Positions 18,801-27,479 of a stretch of DNA of 64,000 nucleotides are shown piece after piece; positions within the stretch are counted from its first letter, which is position 1; each line of letters starts with the position of its first letter. This stretch comes from Chitinophaga tropicalis (GTDB lineage Bacteria > Bacteroidota > Bacteroidia > Chitinophagales > Chitinophagaceae): positions 95,914-159,913 of the forward strand of contig NZ_WRXN01000016.1 of assembly GCF_009758205.1 (NCBI RefSeq), written 5' to 3'. Made by a program: the position numbers and the translations under genes. The notes below the pieces were generated by a model. That model made no database searches, had not been told where the DNA came from, and worked only from the letters and a program-made list of their open reading frames with translations.

Positions 18801-20127
18801 CCGACCAGTTCTGACTGCCACACTCCCAGCTATCCACATGGAAATGGGTCAGCACCCTGGCGGGCTGCTCCTCTCCCGTTTTGCGGAGGGCTTCACCAAA
18901 CCAGTGCTCAAATTGTGTACGCACAGCGGCGGCATCAAACTTGTCACATTCCAGTCCGCTACCGGCGCCGCCCGTAGCGTTTGTATAACCGGTGGATGTA
19001 TGTCCTATACGTAAGATTGTCCATTCACCGGCAGGCGCTTTCCAGCGCAGGCGGCCTTTATTGTCAATATTCTTAGTCAGGTTAATAATGCTGTTCAGCG
19101 GAATACAGGCTGTATCCGGCAACTTCGTCGATGCCCCTATACGCCATATAGCGGCGCTCTTGCCTTCAAACTGGTTGATACGGGGCGTAGCCCACAATTC
19201 AATACCGTTAATCTTCAGGCTTTGCTTCCACTTGGCCGCATCCAGGTCTTCCGCTCCCGGCTCTGAGCCCTCCCTATCGTACAGGAACCTGAAGTAACGG
19301 GCAGTCACCGGAGTAATGGCATGCGTAACAGGAATACCCGCATCCTGCCATCCATGCCGCGGAGGCGTCAGCTTCCCGGCCGGCCGGAAATGCTCTCCAT
19401 CGTCACTCACGGAAATGCTTAAACGGTGAGATTGGTAGTTAGTACCATTTGTACGGATAGTCACCGCATAACAGGTAAAAGGTGCAGCATAGGCATATTG
19501 TATCCAGCAGGGATCTTCACTGCGGAAGCTCTCTTTGCTACCAGGCGTAGCCAGGAACTGCACGGGTTTATCCGGCAGACTGGAAGTCACAACCGGCGCC
19601 TGCATCTCCTGCTGCCTGGAGGGCCAGGCCAGCACTGCAATATCTTTATAATAGTTCTGGTTGGTAGCGGGTTGTGGCAGGGTATCATTAAAAAGAGTGT
19701 TCCCGTTTACCAGCGTAGTTGTCCACACCACTTTCTGCATGGAATGCTCCGGGGTGATCCAGGGGCCGCCTGCCAGCGCAAACCCATCACTGACATGCAT
19801 ACCCAGCTGCAATCCCAACCGGGCAGCCTCCTGGCGGGCAAAGCGCACCATCTCCCACCACGCAGGACTTAACTGCTCTACCGGCGGATTAATAAACGGG
19901 GTCCCGGCTTTGCCTTTAATAGGCATAAGATATGCCCCGCCTATACCGGCTTCTTTCATTGCCTGCAAGTCGGCAGTAATGCCCTCTTTCGTAACACTGG
20001 CATACATCCAGTACCAGAACACCCAGGGCTTTGCCGACGCTGGGGGGTGCCTGAACAAACTGTCCAGGTCCTGCGCACAGACTACTATCGCAAACAGGGA
20101 TAACAACAGGATAAGGCTACATCTTCT
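15832..20127 (-). CDS. GH106-type alpha-L-rhamnosidase fused to a five-bladed propeller (GH43-like) domain
   Basis: A protein of about 1430 residues; initiation is at the ATG ending at 20130 or the in-frame context one codon later, and the frame itself is clear. A signal peptide (MRRCSLILLLSLFAIVVCAQ) is followed by a GH106 catalytic region (about 25-1075), with KPWVFWYWMYASVTKEGI and the AMKEAGIGGAYLMPI barrel entry typical of that family. From about residue 1085 to the end lies a separate beta-propeller resembling GH43/GH117-like enzymes, with MDCPSIFRKGDKWYMVYI, SYEWRPYKGKYWMSYIGGG and TGDAVIQKINDVWVMFYFG. GH106 removes alpha-L-rhamnose from rhamnogalacturonans. The second domain may give a second activity or serve in binding. 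It overlaps GH2 by 4 bases downstream. Confidence 0.87.
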   Translation of the reverse strand, partial: RRCSLILLLSLFAIVVCAQDLDSLFRHPPASAKPWVFWYWMYASVTKEGITADLQAMKEAGIGGAYLMPIKGKAGTPFINPPVEQLSPAWWEMVRFARQEAARLGLQLGMHVSDGFALAGGPWITPEHSMQKVVWTTTLVNGNTLFNDTLPQPATNQNYYKDIAVLAWPSRQQEMQAPVVTSSLPDKPVQFLATPGSKESFRSEDPCWIQYAYAAPFTCYAVTIRTNGTNYQSHRLSISVSDDGEHFRPAGKLTPPRHGWQDAGIPVTHAITPVTARYFRFLYDREGSEPGAEDLDAAKWKQSLKINGIELWATPRINQFEGKSAAIWRIGASTKLPDTACIPLNSIINLTKNIDNKGRLRWKAPAGEWTILRIGHTSTGYTNATGGAGSGLECDKFDAAAVRTQFEHWFGEALRKTGEEQPARVLTHFHVDSWECGSQNWSAGFRKAFRQRRGYDLLKYLPAMAGYPVQNATASEEFLHDVRQTITELIQQNFYDTLAALAHARGCTFSAESMAPVMPGDGMLHYRTADIPMGEYWLRSPTHDKPNDMLDAISGAHIYGKQVIQAEAFTELRMAWDEHPGMLKTLADRNYAQGINKLVYHVFAHNPWMDRKPGMTLDGIGLYFQRDQTWWEPGRAWVTYAQRCQALLQQGRPVADIAVFTGEEIPRRAVLPERLVPVLPGIFGEDIVNSENNRLTNRGGPLREMPAGVTASANIADPAAWIDPLKGYAYDSFNEDALLRLAKVKDSMIVLPGGASYKMLVLPGVMAMAPEGNLFSLQTVNRLKQLIKEGATILVNGPVRLRNRPDSTFILDNTIKGPWQQPSFSTLGIAPDLVAKERKAARIAWTHRKGDGFDLWFISNQEEVQHTLELSFRISGKAPEIWDPVTGEQRMAGNWYTEKGRTVLPLQLPANGSVFVVFRKPATYSNTTPNQPSFTTLQTLDAPWKVFFDKTTHPVIFEKLADWSKHASEQARYYSGTAVYRQTVSWQGNVKERVFLDLGRVCNIASVKVNGTDCGIVWTPPFQVEVTNALKKGNNTIEIAVTNTWANRLTGDQLLTDSARTTFTTAPYRLDQTKLLPAGLLGPVTLKKEERVPDAVMQRIYNTVSTPHKYGLVMAPSDNSKKMDCPSIFRKGDKWYMVYIVYDGRGYETWLADSKDLLNWNVKGKMMSFSDTATTWDSNQKAGYIALQDYQWGGSYEWRPYKGKYWMSYIGGGDKGYEKGLLSVGIASTTKDIITAHEWERLNKPVLMATDSNVRWWENSTIYKSSVIYDSAKTTGYPFVMYYNARGDSLNPARGKERIGMAVSNDMEHWVRYGKEPVLDHFTGITGDAVIQKINDVWVMFYFGAFWKGKPGAFNRFACSYDLVHWTDWQGEDLISSTEPYDARFAHKSFVIYHDGIVYHFYCAVNDKDQRGIAVATSVDLGKSKLNFTDK

Positions 20128-21017
20128 CATTGAAAAACTGATTTCAGGTATGCGGTATTTGCGCTGAAGTTGCTCTTTACATTACGCGGATCATTGGCAT
20201 CGCGGGACCGTTCTATTACCAGCCAGCCCCTCCAGCCCATATCGTCCAGCGTTTTCTTTACAAGCGGCATATTGATACGGGTATTGTTCTGCAACCATAC
20301 CCCGTCAGTATCTGTACAATGTATCTGGCATATCCGCTTACGGCCCAGCGTGCGTAACTCCTGGTGAAGATCCCGCCCGGCCTGCAACGCATTGGAGAAG
20401 TTAAAATAACTGCGGATAGAAGAAGAATTGATCTCATCCAGCAGCTTCACTTCCTCCGCTGCAGGAAGCGCCGTTTCCACCCCTATTATCACCCCCGCCT
20501 TACGTGCCCTTACACCTGCATCCTTAAGACGTTCCACAATAGCAGGACGCAGCTCCGGATGCTGCACCAGGTCCCCCTGCACACCCAACGGCAGGAAAGC
20601 TATCCTCACCTTCATCTGCACCATGGTATCAATACAATCCTGTACCATCTTCTCCACACCCGGCCTCTCCGCAAAAGACTGCGCATAAAAGCCTGACATG
20701 GCAATACTGGGTATCTGCAAATGCAACTCTGCCGCCTTATCAAGGAATTGTTTCCGTATAACCGGGTCAGATAGCTTACTGTCAAATGTAGGACGGTCCC
20801 CCAACCCACCCATGTCAACCTCCACACCATCTGCACCTATCTCTTTGGTGAGCTGGAATGCTCCCAGCTTCTGGCGCTTCAGTATCATCCAGTCACATAC
20901 CGCAATCCTGTACCGTGGTCCTTTCATCATTGCCTGTACCGTAGCGGGTAACAGCAACCCGGCGCCCAGCATGGCCGCATTGCCTATAAACTGACGCCTG
21001 TTAAGTTTTTCATTCAT
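20127..21017 (-). CDS. Tat-exported sugar phosphate isomerase/epimerase-like protein (AP-endonuclease-2 TIM barrel)
   Basis: A 296-residue protein. The N-terminus NEKLNRRQFIGNAAMLGAGLLLPA is a twin-arginine signal (RRQF then a hydrophobic run), which is common in Bacteroidota PUL proteins of this fold. The rest is a xylose-isomerase-like TIM barrel with ADGVEVDMGGLGD, GVETALPAAEEVKLLDEI, YFNFSNALQAGRDL and the metal-site-like segment CQIHCTDTDG. Family members isomerise or epimerise sugars, or are of unknown function. The start at 21017 is chosen over 21023 because it gives the same ATGA overlap with the upstream gene as seen across this operon. Confidence 0.82.
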   Translation of the reverse strand: MNEKLNRRQFIGNAAMLGAGLLLPATVQAMMKGPRYRIAVCDWMILKRQKLGAFQLTKEIGADGVEVDMGGLGDRPTFDSKLSDPVIRKQFLDKAAELHLQIPSIAMSGFYAQSFAERPGVEKMVQDCIDTMVQMKVRIAFLPLGVQGDLVQHPELRPAIVERLKDAGVRARKAGVIIGVETALPAAEEVKLLDEINSSSIRSYFNFSNALQAGRDLHQELRTLGRKRICQIHCTDTDGVWLQNNTRINMPLVKKTLDDMGWRGWLVIERSRDANDPRNVKSNFSANTAYLKSVFQ

Positions 21018-24000
21018 GGCCATTGCTCATTTTTTATGGGTTTGAGCTCAAGTAAGCGTGGATCTATCTTTACGTATTTTATTCTCTGCCTGCGCCAGGT
21101 ATAGACAATGTGTACATAGCCATCGGCCGACTGTATAACCGACGGATACGAATACTGGCTTACCGGAGAATCTTCGAGTATCAATGCTGCCATCCAGTTA
21201 ATACCATCTTCAGATATAGCCACATTCAACGGCGTACGCGCCCCCTTGGATTTTCCCTTCGGCGTCTTTACATGGTTATAGACCAGCAACTGCCTGCCAT
21301 CAGCAAGCGTAACTGCATCTGTGCCCGAGTTATTATTAGGTAACGCAGTAGCCGATAAAGAACTCCATGTACGACCATTATCATCTGACCATGACTGGAT
21401 AATATTCCCTTCCTTACTCCTGCACAATATCTGCAAACGCTTATTTCCATATTTCAGGATACTGGGCTGTATAACGTTGAAGAAAGTATCGTTGATCGGC
21501 CCCCGCATCTTCCATGTTTTCCCACTATCTGTACTGTATTCAAAATGAGCTTTCCAACGCCCCCCTTCCGTACTGGAAGGACACAGCAGCTCTCCGTTAT
21601 CCAGCAGCACAGGTTTGTTCTTCACAGGCCCCAGGAAGCCATCAGGCAGTGCCTGTGCGGCCGACCAGGTAATGCCTCCGTCTTTGGATGTTTTCAACCA
21701 GCCTTTCCATCCCGCCACTTTAGGCCCCACTTTATAGAAAAGCAACAGGTCCCCGCCAGGCGCCTGGTACAATACAGGATTCCAGCAGGCATAACGAACA
21801 GTATCATTCACTATACCATTAGCAACTTCTATGGGAGCGGTCCATTGGTTATTCACCCGCCGGCTCACCCATATGCCCACATCCGGGTTACGCTCCTTTG
21901 TACCACCAAACCAGGCAGCAACAAGCCCCTGTGGCGTCCCGGCAATTGTTGCCGCATGACTTTCCGGGAAAGGCGCCTTATCAAAAATGAATTCATCTGT
22001 TACTATCCCTTTCTTCCACGGACGTTGCAATACAGATTCAAAAGTATAATTACCCGAACCTATACGGTAAACTGCCCTGCCACTCTCCATTCGCAGAAAA
22101 GTAATGTCTTTGTTAACCGGCTTTCCACTTTCCGTCACCTGCGCTGGCGCAACAGCAGGAATATGCACAATAGCAGTAGTATTAGCCGGTATGCTGATCT
22201 GCCAGTAAAAGCGGTCTGTTGTCTTCCTCCAGCTGCTGCGTATCAGTCCGCGTATAGAACGAAAGGACGCATTTACATGATCTAACCCCGATGGCAATAC
22301 GGGATTCATATCCAGTTCCTCAAACCCCGGATGTTCATCACTGCTTCTTATACCCGCCAGGTCTTCATAACACCATATCAACAGGTCCCCCAGCAGCATG
22401 ACATGGTTCTGCGAATTCATTTCAGGATTAGCCGTATTGCCATTCCATAACTCCCATATAGTAGTGGCGCCGTTTTCCACCATATACCCCCAACCGGGAT
22501 AATCCCTGTCTGCCGCAATAAGATAGGCCAGGTCAGGCTTGCCATTCCTGGACAGGCCCCGCATCAGCCATTGTGTGCCCACTACTCCTGTGCTGATATG
22601 ACCTCCGTATTTATTCATAATACAGGCAGTCATACTGTCAAATACACGCTGCTTTTTATCCGCCGGCACCATACCAAAGTACAGGGGTAACAGGTTAGCG
22701 GTAACCGTATTATTGCTGTAACCTGCTGTTTCCGGGTGAAAGAACTTCCGGTTAAAGGCGTCTTTTACCGCCTCCGCTCTCGACGCAAATGCGGCTGTAT
22801 CCCGCACATTGCCTGATATCACCGCAAAACGTTTCATCATATTAAGCAGGTGATAATAATAGGCAGTGGCCAGCAGCGTACCATCTGTTTTACGGGTAGA
22901 ATCTTTTGTATGGATCAACTGTTTTGATTCCGGTGGCACACACCAGTCGCCATACTTATCTCTCGTCATAATGTTATCCACCAGGTACTTCCTGCCCATA
23001 TAATCTATCCAGCGTTTCATGGAAGCATAATGACGAATAACAGGCTGCACATCACCAAACTGATGATACAGCATCCCGGCAATAGTAAGATACGCGCCGG
23101 GCCAGGTCATATTATCTGATGCATAATTCCAGTAAGCCGGTACTACATCTGGAATAGCGCCTTCAGCTGTCTGCGCATCTTCGATATCGTCCAGCCATTT
23201 GGCGTAGAGTTTTGCATTATCAAACAGGAAGCTTTCTCCATAAGCGCCCGTGGTGCGGTCGCCCAGCCAGGGCATACGCTCATTCCTCTGCGGACAATCA
23301 ACCGGTAATCCTTTGTAATTGCTTCTTATACCCCACCAGGCATTTTTATAGATACTGTTGATAGTCGGGTCAGATGTTTCAAAACTCCCGCTAAGTGGCA
23401 GGTCATCACTCACTACCTGCCCCAGTATATCGTCCTCTGTTGGGTTGCCAGGATAACCTGCAATTGCGGCATAACGAAAACCATGATATACGAAAGACGG
23501 AGACCATATCTCATTTCCCCCACCTTTTGCAAGGTAAAGGTCTGTCGCTTTTGCATCCCGCAGGTTGTCCGTAAAAAGCTGCTGACCACCAGCCTGCAGG
23601 GTCTCCGCAAAGCGGACAGATACCCGGCTGCCCTGCTCAGGGGCTTTCATTTTTAATTGCAGCCAGCCCGCCATATTCTGTCCCATATCTACCAGGAATG
23701 TATCTGCATTGCCCCGTTTAACAGAAACAGGCCTTATGCTGTCTACTATGCGAATAAGCTCATTCATCTGTGCTTTGAGCTGTCCGCCGGGAACCGGCAC
23801 CAGAGACGCATAACTCCAGTGCTTATCATTATACCCCGGCTTATTCCATCCGGGCATCTCTTTAGAGGCATCATATTCTTCCCCGTCATAAATATTGTTG
23901 GACCGGATAGGACCGTCGGCCGTCAGTTTCCAGGTACTATCACTGGGGATGGTCACCCGGCTTCCGTCTTCCAGTTCCACGTCCAGCTGCAGCAACAGGC

Positions 24001-24778
24001 GGGGATAACCAAACGTGCGGATCTTATGCGGCTTATAAGCCTGCCGCATCGTAAAGTAATATCCATTGCCTGTTACGGCTGCTACCACATTCTCTCCCTG
24101 CTGCAAGGCAGCCGTTACATCAAAGGTGTTATACCTGACAGTCCTACGGTAATCCGTAGGTGATTGCGCCAGCACCTGCCGTCCTATCCGCTGACCATTA
24201 ACATACAACTCATATAAACCCGGCCCGGATACATATGCAGTGGCTCTTCTTATCTTCTTCCTTACCTGGAAAGCTTTCCGGTAATAACGTGCTGAAAGCC
24301 GTGAGAACTTATTCGCAGCATCATCCCAGGTAAAAGAAGTGTCTGTACCTATCCATTTCGCCTGCCAGTTGGCCGGCTTCAATAATCCCATGCTCCACTG
24401 CGCAGGAGCGCTCCACTTACTTTCCCCCTGTGTGGTCCATACCTTTACTTTCCAGTAGTACTGCTGCCCGCTGCCCAATGCTTTACCTGCATAAGTAACA
24501 TGCACAGAGTTGGAAGAAGCCACCTTACCTGAGTTCCAGATATCTCCCTGATCGGCTGCCAGCTTTTGTATAGAAGAGGCTACCAGTACCTGGTAAGATT
24601 GCTGTGCAACGTTGCGTACATCCCCGGTTATTTCCCAGCTCAGCCGGGGTGTTACTACATCAATACCCTGTGGATTGGTCAGCATCTCACAACGCAGACC
24701 GGATACCTGTATATTGGCACTGTACAGTGGTTGTGAACATACAAAGAATGATATGATAAGATACAGGCAGTATTTCAC
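21014..24778 (-). CDS. GH78 alpha-L-rhamnosidase fused to a sialidase-like (BNR) propeller
   Basis: A 1254-residue secreted protein. A signal peptide (to about residue 20) precedes a complete GH78: Fn3-like domain (NPQGIDVVTPRLSWEI), beta-sandwiches, the catalytic barrel with DCPQRNERMPWLGD (Asp494, Glu500, Asp507), NGATTIWELWNG later in the barrel, and a C-terminal beta domain. From about residue 935 to the end a second domain carries three Asp-boxes (SKDGGITW, STDSGKTW, SDDNGRTW) and AAWFGGTKERNPDVGIW, the pattern of the GH33-type sialidase fold. In pectin, Kdo and DHA are sialic-acid-like ulosonic acids of RG-II, and rhamnose is linked to Kdo there. A rhamnosidase plus ulosonic-acid hydrolase pair is an attractive inference. 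Confidence 0.87.
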   Translation of the reverse strand: MKYCLYLIISFFVCSQPLYSANIQVSGLRCEMLTNPQGIDVVTPRLSWEITGDVRNVAQQSYQVLVASSIQKLAADQGDIWNSGKVASSNSVHVTYAGKALGSGQQYYWKVKVWTTQGESKWSAPAQWSMGLLKPANWQAKWIGTDTSFTWDDAANKFSRLSARYYRKAFQVRKKIRRATAYVSGPGLYELYVNGQRIGRQVLAQSPTDYRRTVRYNTFDVTAALQQGENVVAAVTGNGYYFTMRQAYKPHKIRTFGYPRLLLQLDVELEDGSRVTIPSDSTWKLTADGPIRSNNIYDGEEYDASKEMPGWNKPGYNDKHWSYASLVPVPGGQLKAQMNELIRIVDSIRPVSVKRGNADTFLVDMGQNMAGWLQLKMKAPEQGSRVSVRFAETLQAGGQQLFTDNLRDAKATDLYLAKGGGNEIWSPSFVYHGFRYAAIAGYPGNPTEDDILGQVVSDDLPLSGSFETSDPTINSIYKNAWWGIRSNYKGLPVDCPQRNERMPWLGDRTTGAYGESFLFDNAKLYAKWLDDIEDAQTAEGAIPDVVPAYWNYASDNMTWPGAYLTIAGMLYHQFGDVQPVIRHYASMKRWIDYMGRKYLVDNIMTRDKYGDWCVPPESKQLIHTKDSTRKTDGTLLATAYYYHLLNMMKRFAVISGNVRDTAAFASRAEAVKDAFNRKFFHPETAGYSNNTVTANLLPLYFGMVPADKKQRVFDSMTACIMNKYGGHISTGVVGTQWLMRGLSRNGKPDLAYLIAADRDYPGWGYMVENGATTIWELWNGNTANPEMNSQNHVMLLGDLLIWCYEDLAGIRSSDEHPGFEELDMNPVLPSGLDHVNASFRSIRGLIRSSWRKTTDRFYWQISIPANTTAIVHIPAVAPAQVTESGKPVNKDITFLRMESGRAVYRIGSGNYTFESVLQRPWKKGIVTDEFIFDKAPFPESHAATIAGTPQGLVAAWFGGTKERNPDVGIWVSRRVNNQWTAPIEVANGIVNDTVRYACWNPVLYQAPGGDLLLFYKVGPKVAGWKGWLKTSKDGGITWSAAQALPDGFLGPVKNKPVLLDNGELLCPSSTEGGRWKAHFEYSTDSGKTWKMRGPINDTFFNVIQPSILKYGNKRLQILCRSKEGNIIQSWSDDNGRTWSSLSATALPNNNSGTDAVTLADGRQLLVYNHVKTPKGKSKGARTPLNVAISEDGINWMAALILEDSPVSQYSYPSVIQSADGYVHIVYTWRRQRIKYVKIDPRLLELKPIKNEQWP

Positions 24779-26586
24779 TGGTTAGTTATTTTGAGTGATC
24801 TTATGAAGAACTTCGCCGTCTGCCGTTCCTGCTCTCCCGCCTCAGGCAGGTCATAGTCCTGGTCTGCCGGGGTATCTGCATGGGGGAAATGCCGGGGCGC
24901 TCCTGTACGGAACACTATTCTTTCCAGCTTATCCACCGGCGCAAACAGTAAGCTGGTCAGCACATCCTTCCCGTTTACATTGATAGTATAAAAACGGGTA
25001 GTAGTGTTAACAGTCAATCGTACGTTATACACAGTATCCGGCAGGTAAGACATAAAGTTTTTATCCCTTGCACCTGCTTTGGCTTTGAAGATACTGTCGG
25101 CATCCAGCACAAGCCTGATGGCAGGTGTGCCTTTACCATCCTGCAACTCCACCTGTAAACAACCATGATCACGCTGCGCGGCAACTACGGCAAATGCTAC
25201 CTGCAGATCAGCACCTGCGGGAAAAAGACGTTCTGCTTTTGCGTAATCAAACGGGTCTTTGTCTTCCAGTATCAGCCCCTGGCTGCCGGTAGTTACCGGC
25301 GCCCAGAGAGGGCTGTAAATATTCCAGTTCTTCAGCACTGCTTTATCTGCCAGGTTATCATCTACCGGCTGTATCGCTTTATCAGAAACAGGTACAGGAA
25401 TGCAGGACACCCAGATATCTTCCTTATTCATGCTATAGGTCACCCATAAATTACTATCCGCCGGCAAACCATTTCGCTCTTCAATACCTCTCACATACTG
25501 CGGGCCGTACGATTTATAATTACCACCATAACGCATAGGCGGTATCTCACCATTCACCAGCAACAGGTTAGTGTATTCTATCCCGTTATTGCTCACAGAA
25601 AGCCCCAGTGGCCAGCGGTATTCTGAAGGATTGTATACAGTAGCATAACGGCCATCCGTTGTACGCTGTCCCCATATCTTGGCATTGCTGTTCACAAAAC
25701 CCGGAGCGCGGGCTACTGTACTCCACGTTTTGCCCTCATCCGGGCTCATACCCGTCAGCGCATGTTTCCACAATCCTACCGTACGGCCGTCAGGCAGGTG
25801 ATAGTAACAGAAAGCCTTATATTGTTTTTGCAGGGGAATGAGCGGGTCATCCCTGTCTGCTTCCTCATTCCATTGCTGCATCATCAGCGGCGTTGCCATC
25901 AGTTCATTACAGGCGGCTACAAATCCTGCGTCTTTAGAAGATGTATAAAAGGGATGTGCTGTATTACTCTTATTCCACCCTTTATTGTAGCGAATAAAGT
26001 AAACAGGGCCATAACTTCCATCTGCCAGTATCTCCCTCACTACACGGCCTATTCCCTTACCATCGTTAGGATCATCTTTTGCATCCAGGCAGATGCCATA
26101 ATATGCCAGGGCCAGCAGCCGGTTATTTTTAGACACAAAGAACCCCATACGCTGGTGCATCACAGCAAACAGGTTATTAGCCACACCAGTATGTCCCTCC
26201 TTACGGGTGCCATCAGGTATTTTATACACGGGGAACAGCACTGCCGGCTTTGACCAGCTATATCCATCGGCCGATGTTAGCAGGAAGGTCTGTCCCGGCG
26301 GCACACTCTCCCCTCTCTCATCACTCAGGTATTCCAGGTAAAATCTGTTCTTCCAGTATGCCAGCATAGGCGCATGGTTGTACGTCCATCCAAAGCCATC
26401 TGCCATAGCGGGATATTCCCTGTTGGCACGCATCACCTGTATACTGTGCACCCCCATCACCGGCCGCAGCTGCCCATGGTGATAGTCTACATTCACCAGC
26501 GTGCTGCCCGTATAACGGATGCTTTCCTGTGCATGCACTGCACTATGAAACAGGAGTAACAGTAAAAATATTCTTACGTACATCAT
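24775..26586 (-). CDS. Secreted sialidase-like propeller enzyme, GH143-like candidate
   Basis: A 603-residue protein with a signal peptide (MMYVRIFLLLLLFHSAVHAQ). It has a beta-propeller of the neuraminidase type (about 25-410), with NHAPMLAYWKNRFYLEYLSD, TSADGYSWSKP, GIGRVVREILADGSYGPVYF, KIWGQRTTDGRYATVYNPSE and VTYSMNKEDIWVSCIPVP. A C-terminal LamG/DUF1080-like sandwich (about 430-600) follows. Conserved relatives are common in Bacteroidota pectin loci. I favour GH143, the 2-keto-3-deoxy-D-lyxo-heptulosaric acid (DHA) hydrolase family of RG-II degradation, on size, fold and context, but cannot confirm it without a search. Its stop overlaps the GH78-sialidase start by 4 bases. Confidence 0.7.
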   Translation of the reverse strand: MMYVRIFLLLLLFHSAVHAQESIRYTGSTLVNVDYHHGQLRPVMGVHSIQVMRANREYPAMADGFGWTYNHAPMLAYWKNRFYLEYLSDERGESVPPGQTFLLTSADGYSWSKPAVLFPVYKIPDGTRKEGHTGVANNLFAVMHQRMGFFVSKNNRLLALAYYGICLDAKDDPNDGKGIGRVVREILADGSYGPVYFIRYNKGWNKSNTAHPFYTSSKDAGFVAACNELMATPLMMQQWNEEADRDDPLIPLQKQYKAFCYYHLPDGRTVGLWKHALTGMSPDEGKTWSTVARAPGFVNSNAKIWGQRTTDGRYATVYNPSEYRWPLGLSVSNNGIEYTNLLLVNGEIPPMRYGGNYKSYGPQYVRGIEERNGLPADSNLWVTYSMNKEDIWVSCIPVPVSDKAIQPVDDNLADKAVLKNWNIYSPLWAPVTTGSQGLILEDKDPFDYAKAERLFPAGADLQVAFAVVAAQRDHGCLQVELQDGKGTPAIRLVLDADSIFKAKAGARDKNFMSYLPDTVYNVRLTVNTTTRFYTINVNGKDVLTSLLFAPVDKLERIVFRTGAPRHFPHADTPADQDYDLPEAGEQERQTAKFFIRSLKITNQ

Positions 26587-26591
26587 TTCAG

Positions 26592-27476
26592 TTATTTAAG
26601 CCTGTCTGCCAGGCGGCGCTTTACCTTGAATATAGTGCCATGCTTATGACCGGCTGGTACCTGCACAGCCGCCGGCACAAACGTGCGGAAATCTGTTGTT
26701 TTCACAGCGCCATATTGCTTCTTGCCATAGTCATCATAATAGATCAGCCATTCCCTGCCGGTGTTCAGTACCGCAGGGCCTTCCGTCAGCTTACCGGTGA
26801 AAGGGGCTGATATATTGGTGTAAGGCCCCAGGGGAGCCTTTGCAAATGCTACTTTAAGATCTCTTTCCGGGCGGGTATTATCCTTAAGCACCAATGTATA
26901 TGCAGGCTTGTCAGTTTTCACTATCACAGCATCTATCACACTGAAACCGGGATCAAGAAAAAGCCTGGTGGGAGTAAAGGTTTTAAAGTCTTTCGTAGTG
27001 GTATAATACAACCTGTGGTTATTATCTTCTGCTTCTTCGCCCTTGGGAAAATGCTGCGGAACACAGGATGCCCAGACAATGATAAACTGCTTTGCCTCTT
27101 TATCATAAAATAACTCCGGCGCCCACACGTTCACAGTAGTGGGCTCATGCTCCATCACCGGTATGAACTGCTGTTCAGACCAGCTGCGCAGGTCTTTGGA
27201 TGAAGCATACCCAAATCCCTTATCTCCCTTCCAGCTGCTGGTCCACACCAGGTGAAACACACCATCCGGCCCCTGCACAATGCTCGGGTCCCTCATCAGC
27301 TTATTGGATGGTTTAAAGAAAACTCCCGGCAAACTATCCCATTTATACCCATCATCACTACGCAGGAGGTGAAGGCCATCTGTGCCTGGCTCCCGGAATG
27401 AAGTAAACAACCATACCTCTTTCCCGCAGGAACAGCACAATAGCATGATAAGCATATAGAAAAGAGACCTGTGCAT
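26592..27476 (-). CDS. GH43-like five-bladed propeller glycosidase, lipoprotein
   Basis: A 294-residue protein with a lipoprotein signal (MLLCCSCGK, lipidated Cys near 15-17). The propeller shows the three acidic positions expected of GH43/GH117-type enzymes: Asp63 in MRDPSI, Asp182 in VIDAVI and Glu232 in LTEGPA. The first motif also resembles the WARDPSI start common in this clan. Such enzymes usually release arabinofuranosyl or galactosyl side groups; the specificity is not readable here. It is small for GH43, lacking a C-terminal sandwich. It sits 3 bases after the GH140 gene and 5 bases before the sialidase-like gene, so it is an operon member. Confidence 0.77.
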   Translation of the reverse strand: MHRSLFYMLIMLLCCSCGKEVWLFTSFREPGTDGLHLLRSDDGYKWDSLPGVFFKPSNKLMRDPSIVQGPDGVFHLVWTSSWKGDKGFGYASSKDLRSWSEQQFIPVMEHEPTTVNVWAPELFYDKEAKQFIIVWASCVPQHFPKGEEAEDNNHRLYYTTTKDFKTFTPTRLFLDPGFSVIDAVIVKTDKPAYTLVLKDNTRPERDLKVAFAKAPLGPYTNISAPFTGKLTEGPAVLNTGREWLIYYDDYGKKQYGAVKTTDFRTFVPAAVQVPAGHKHGTIFKVKRRLADRLK

Positions 27477-27479
27477 GAT

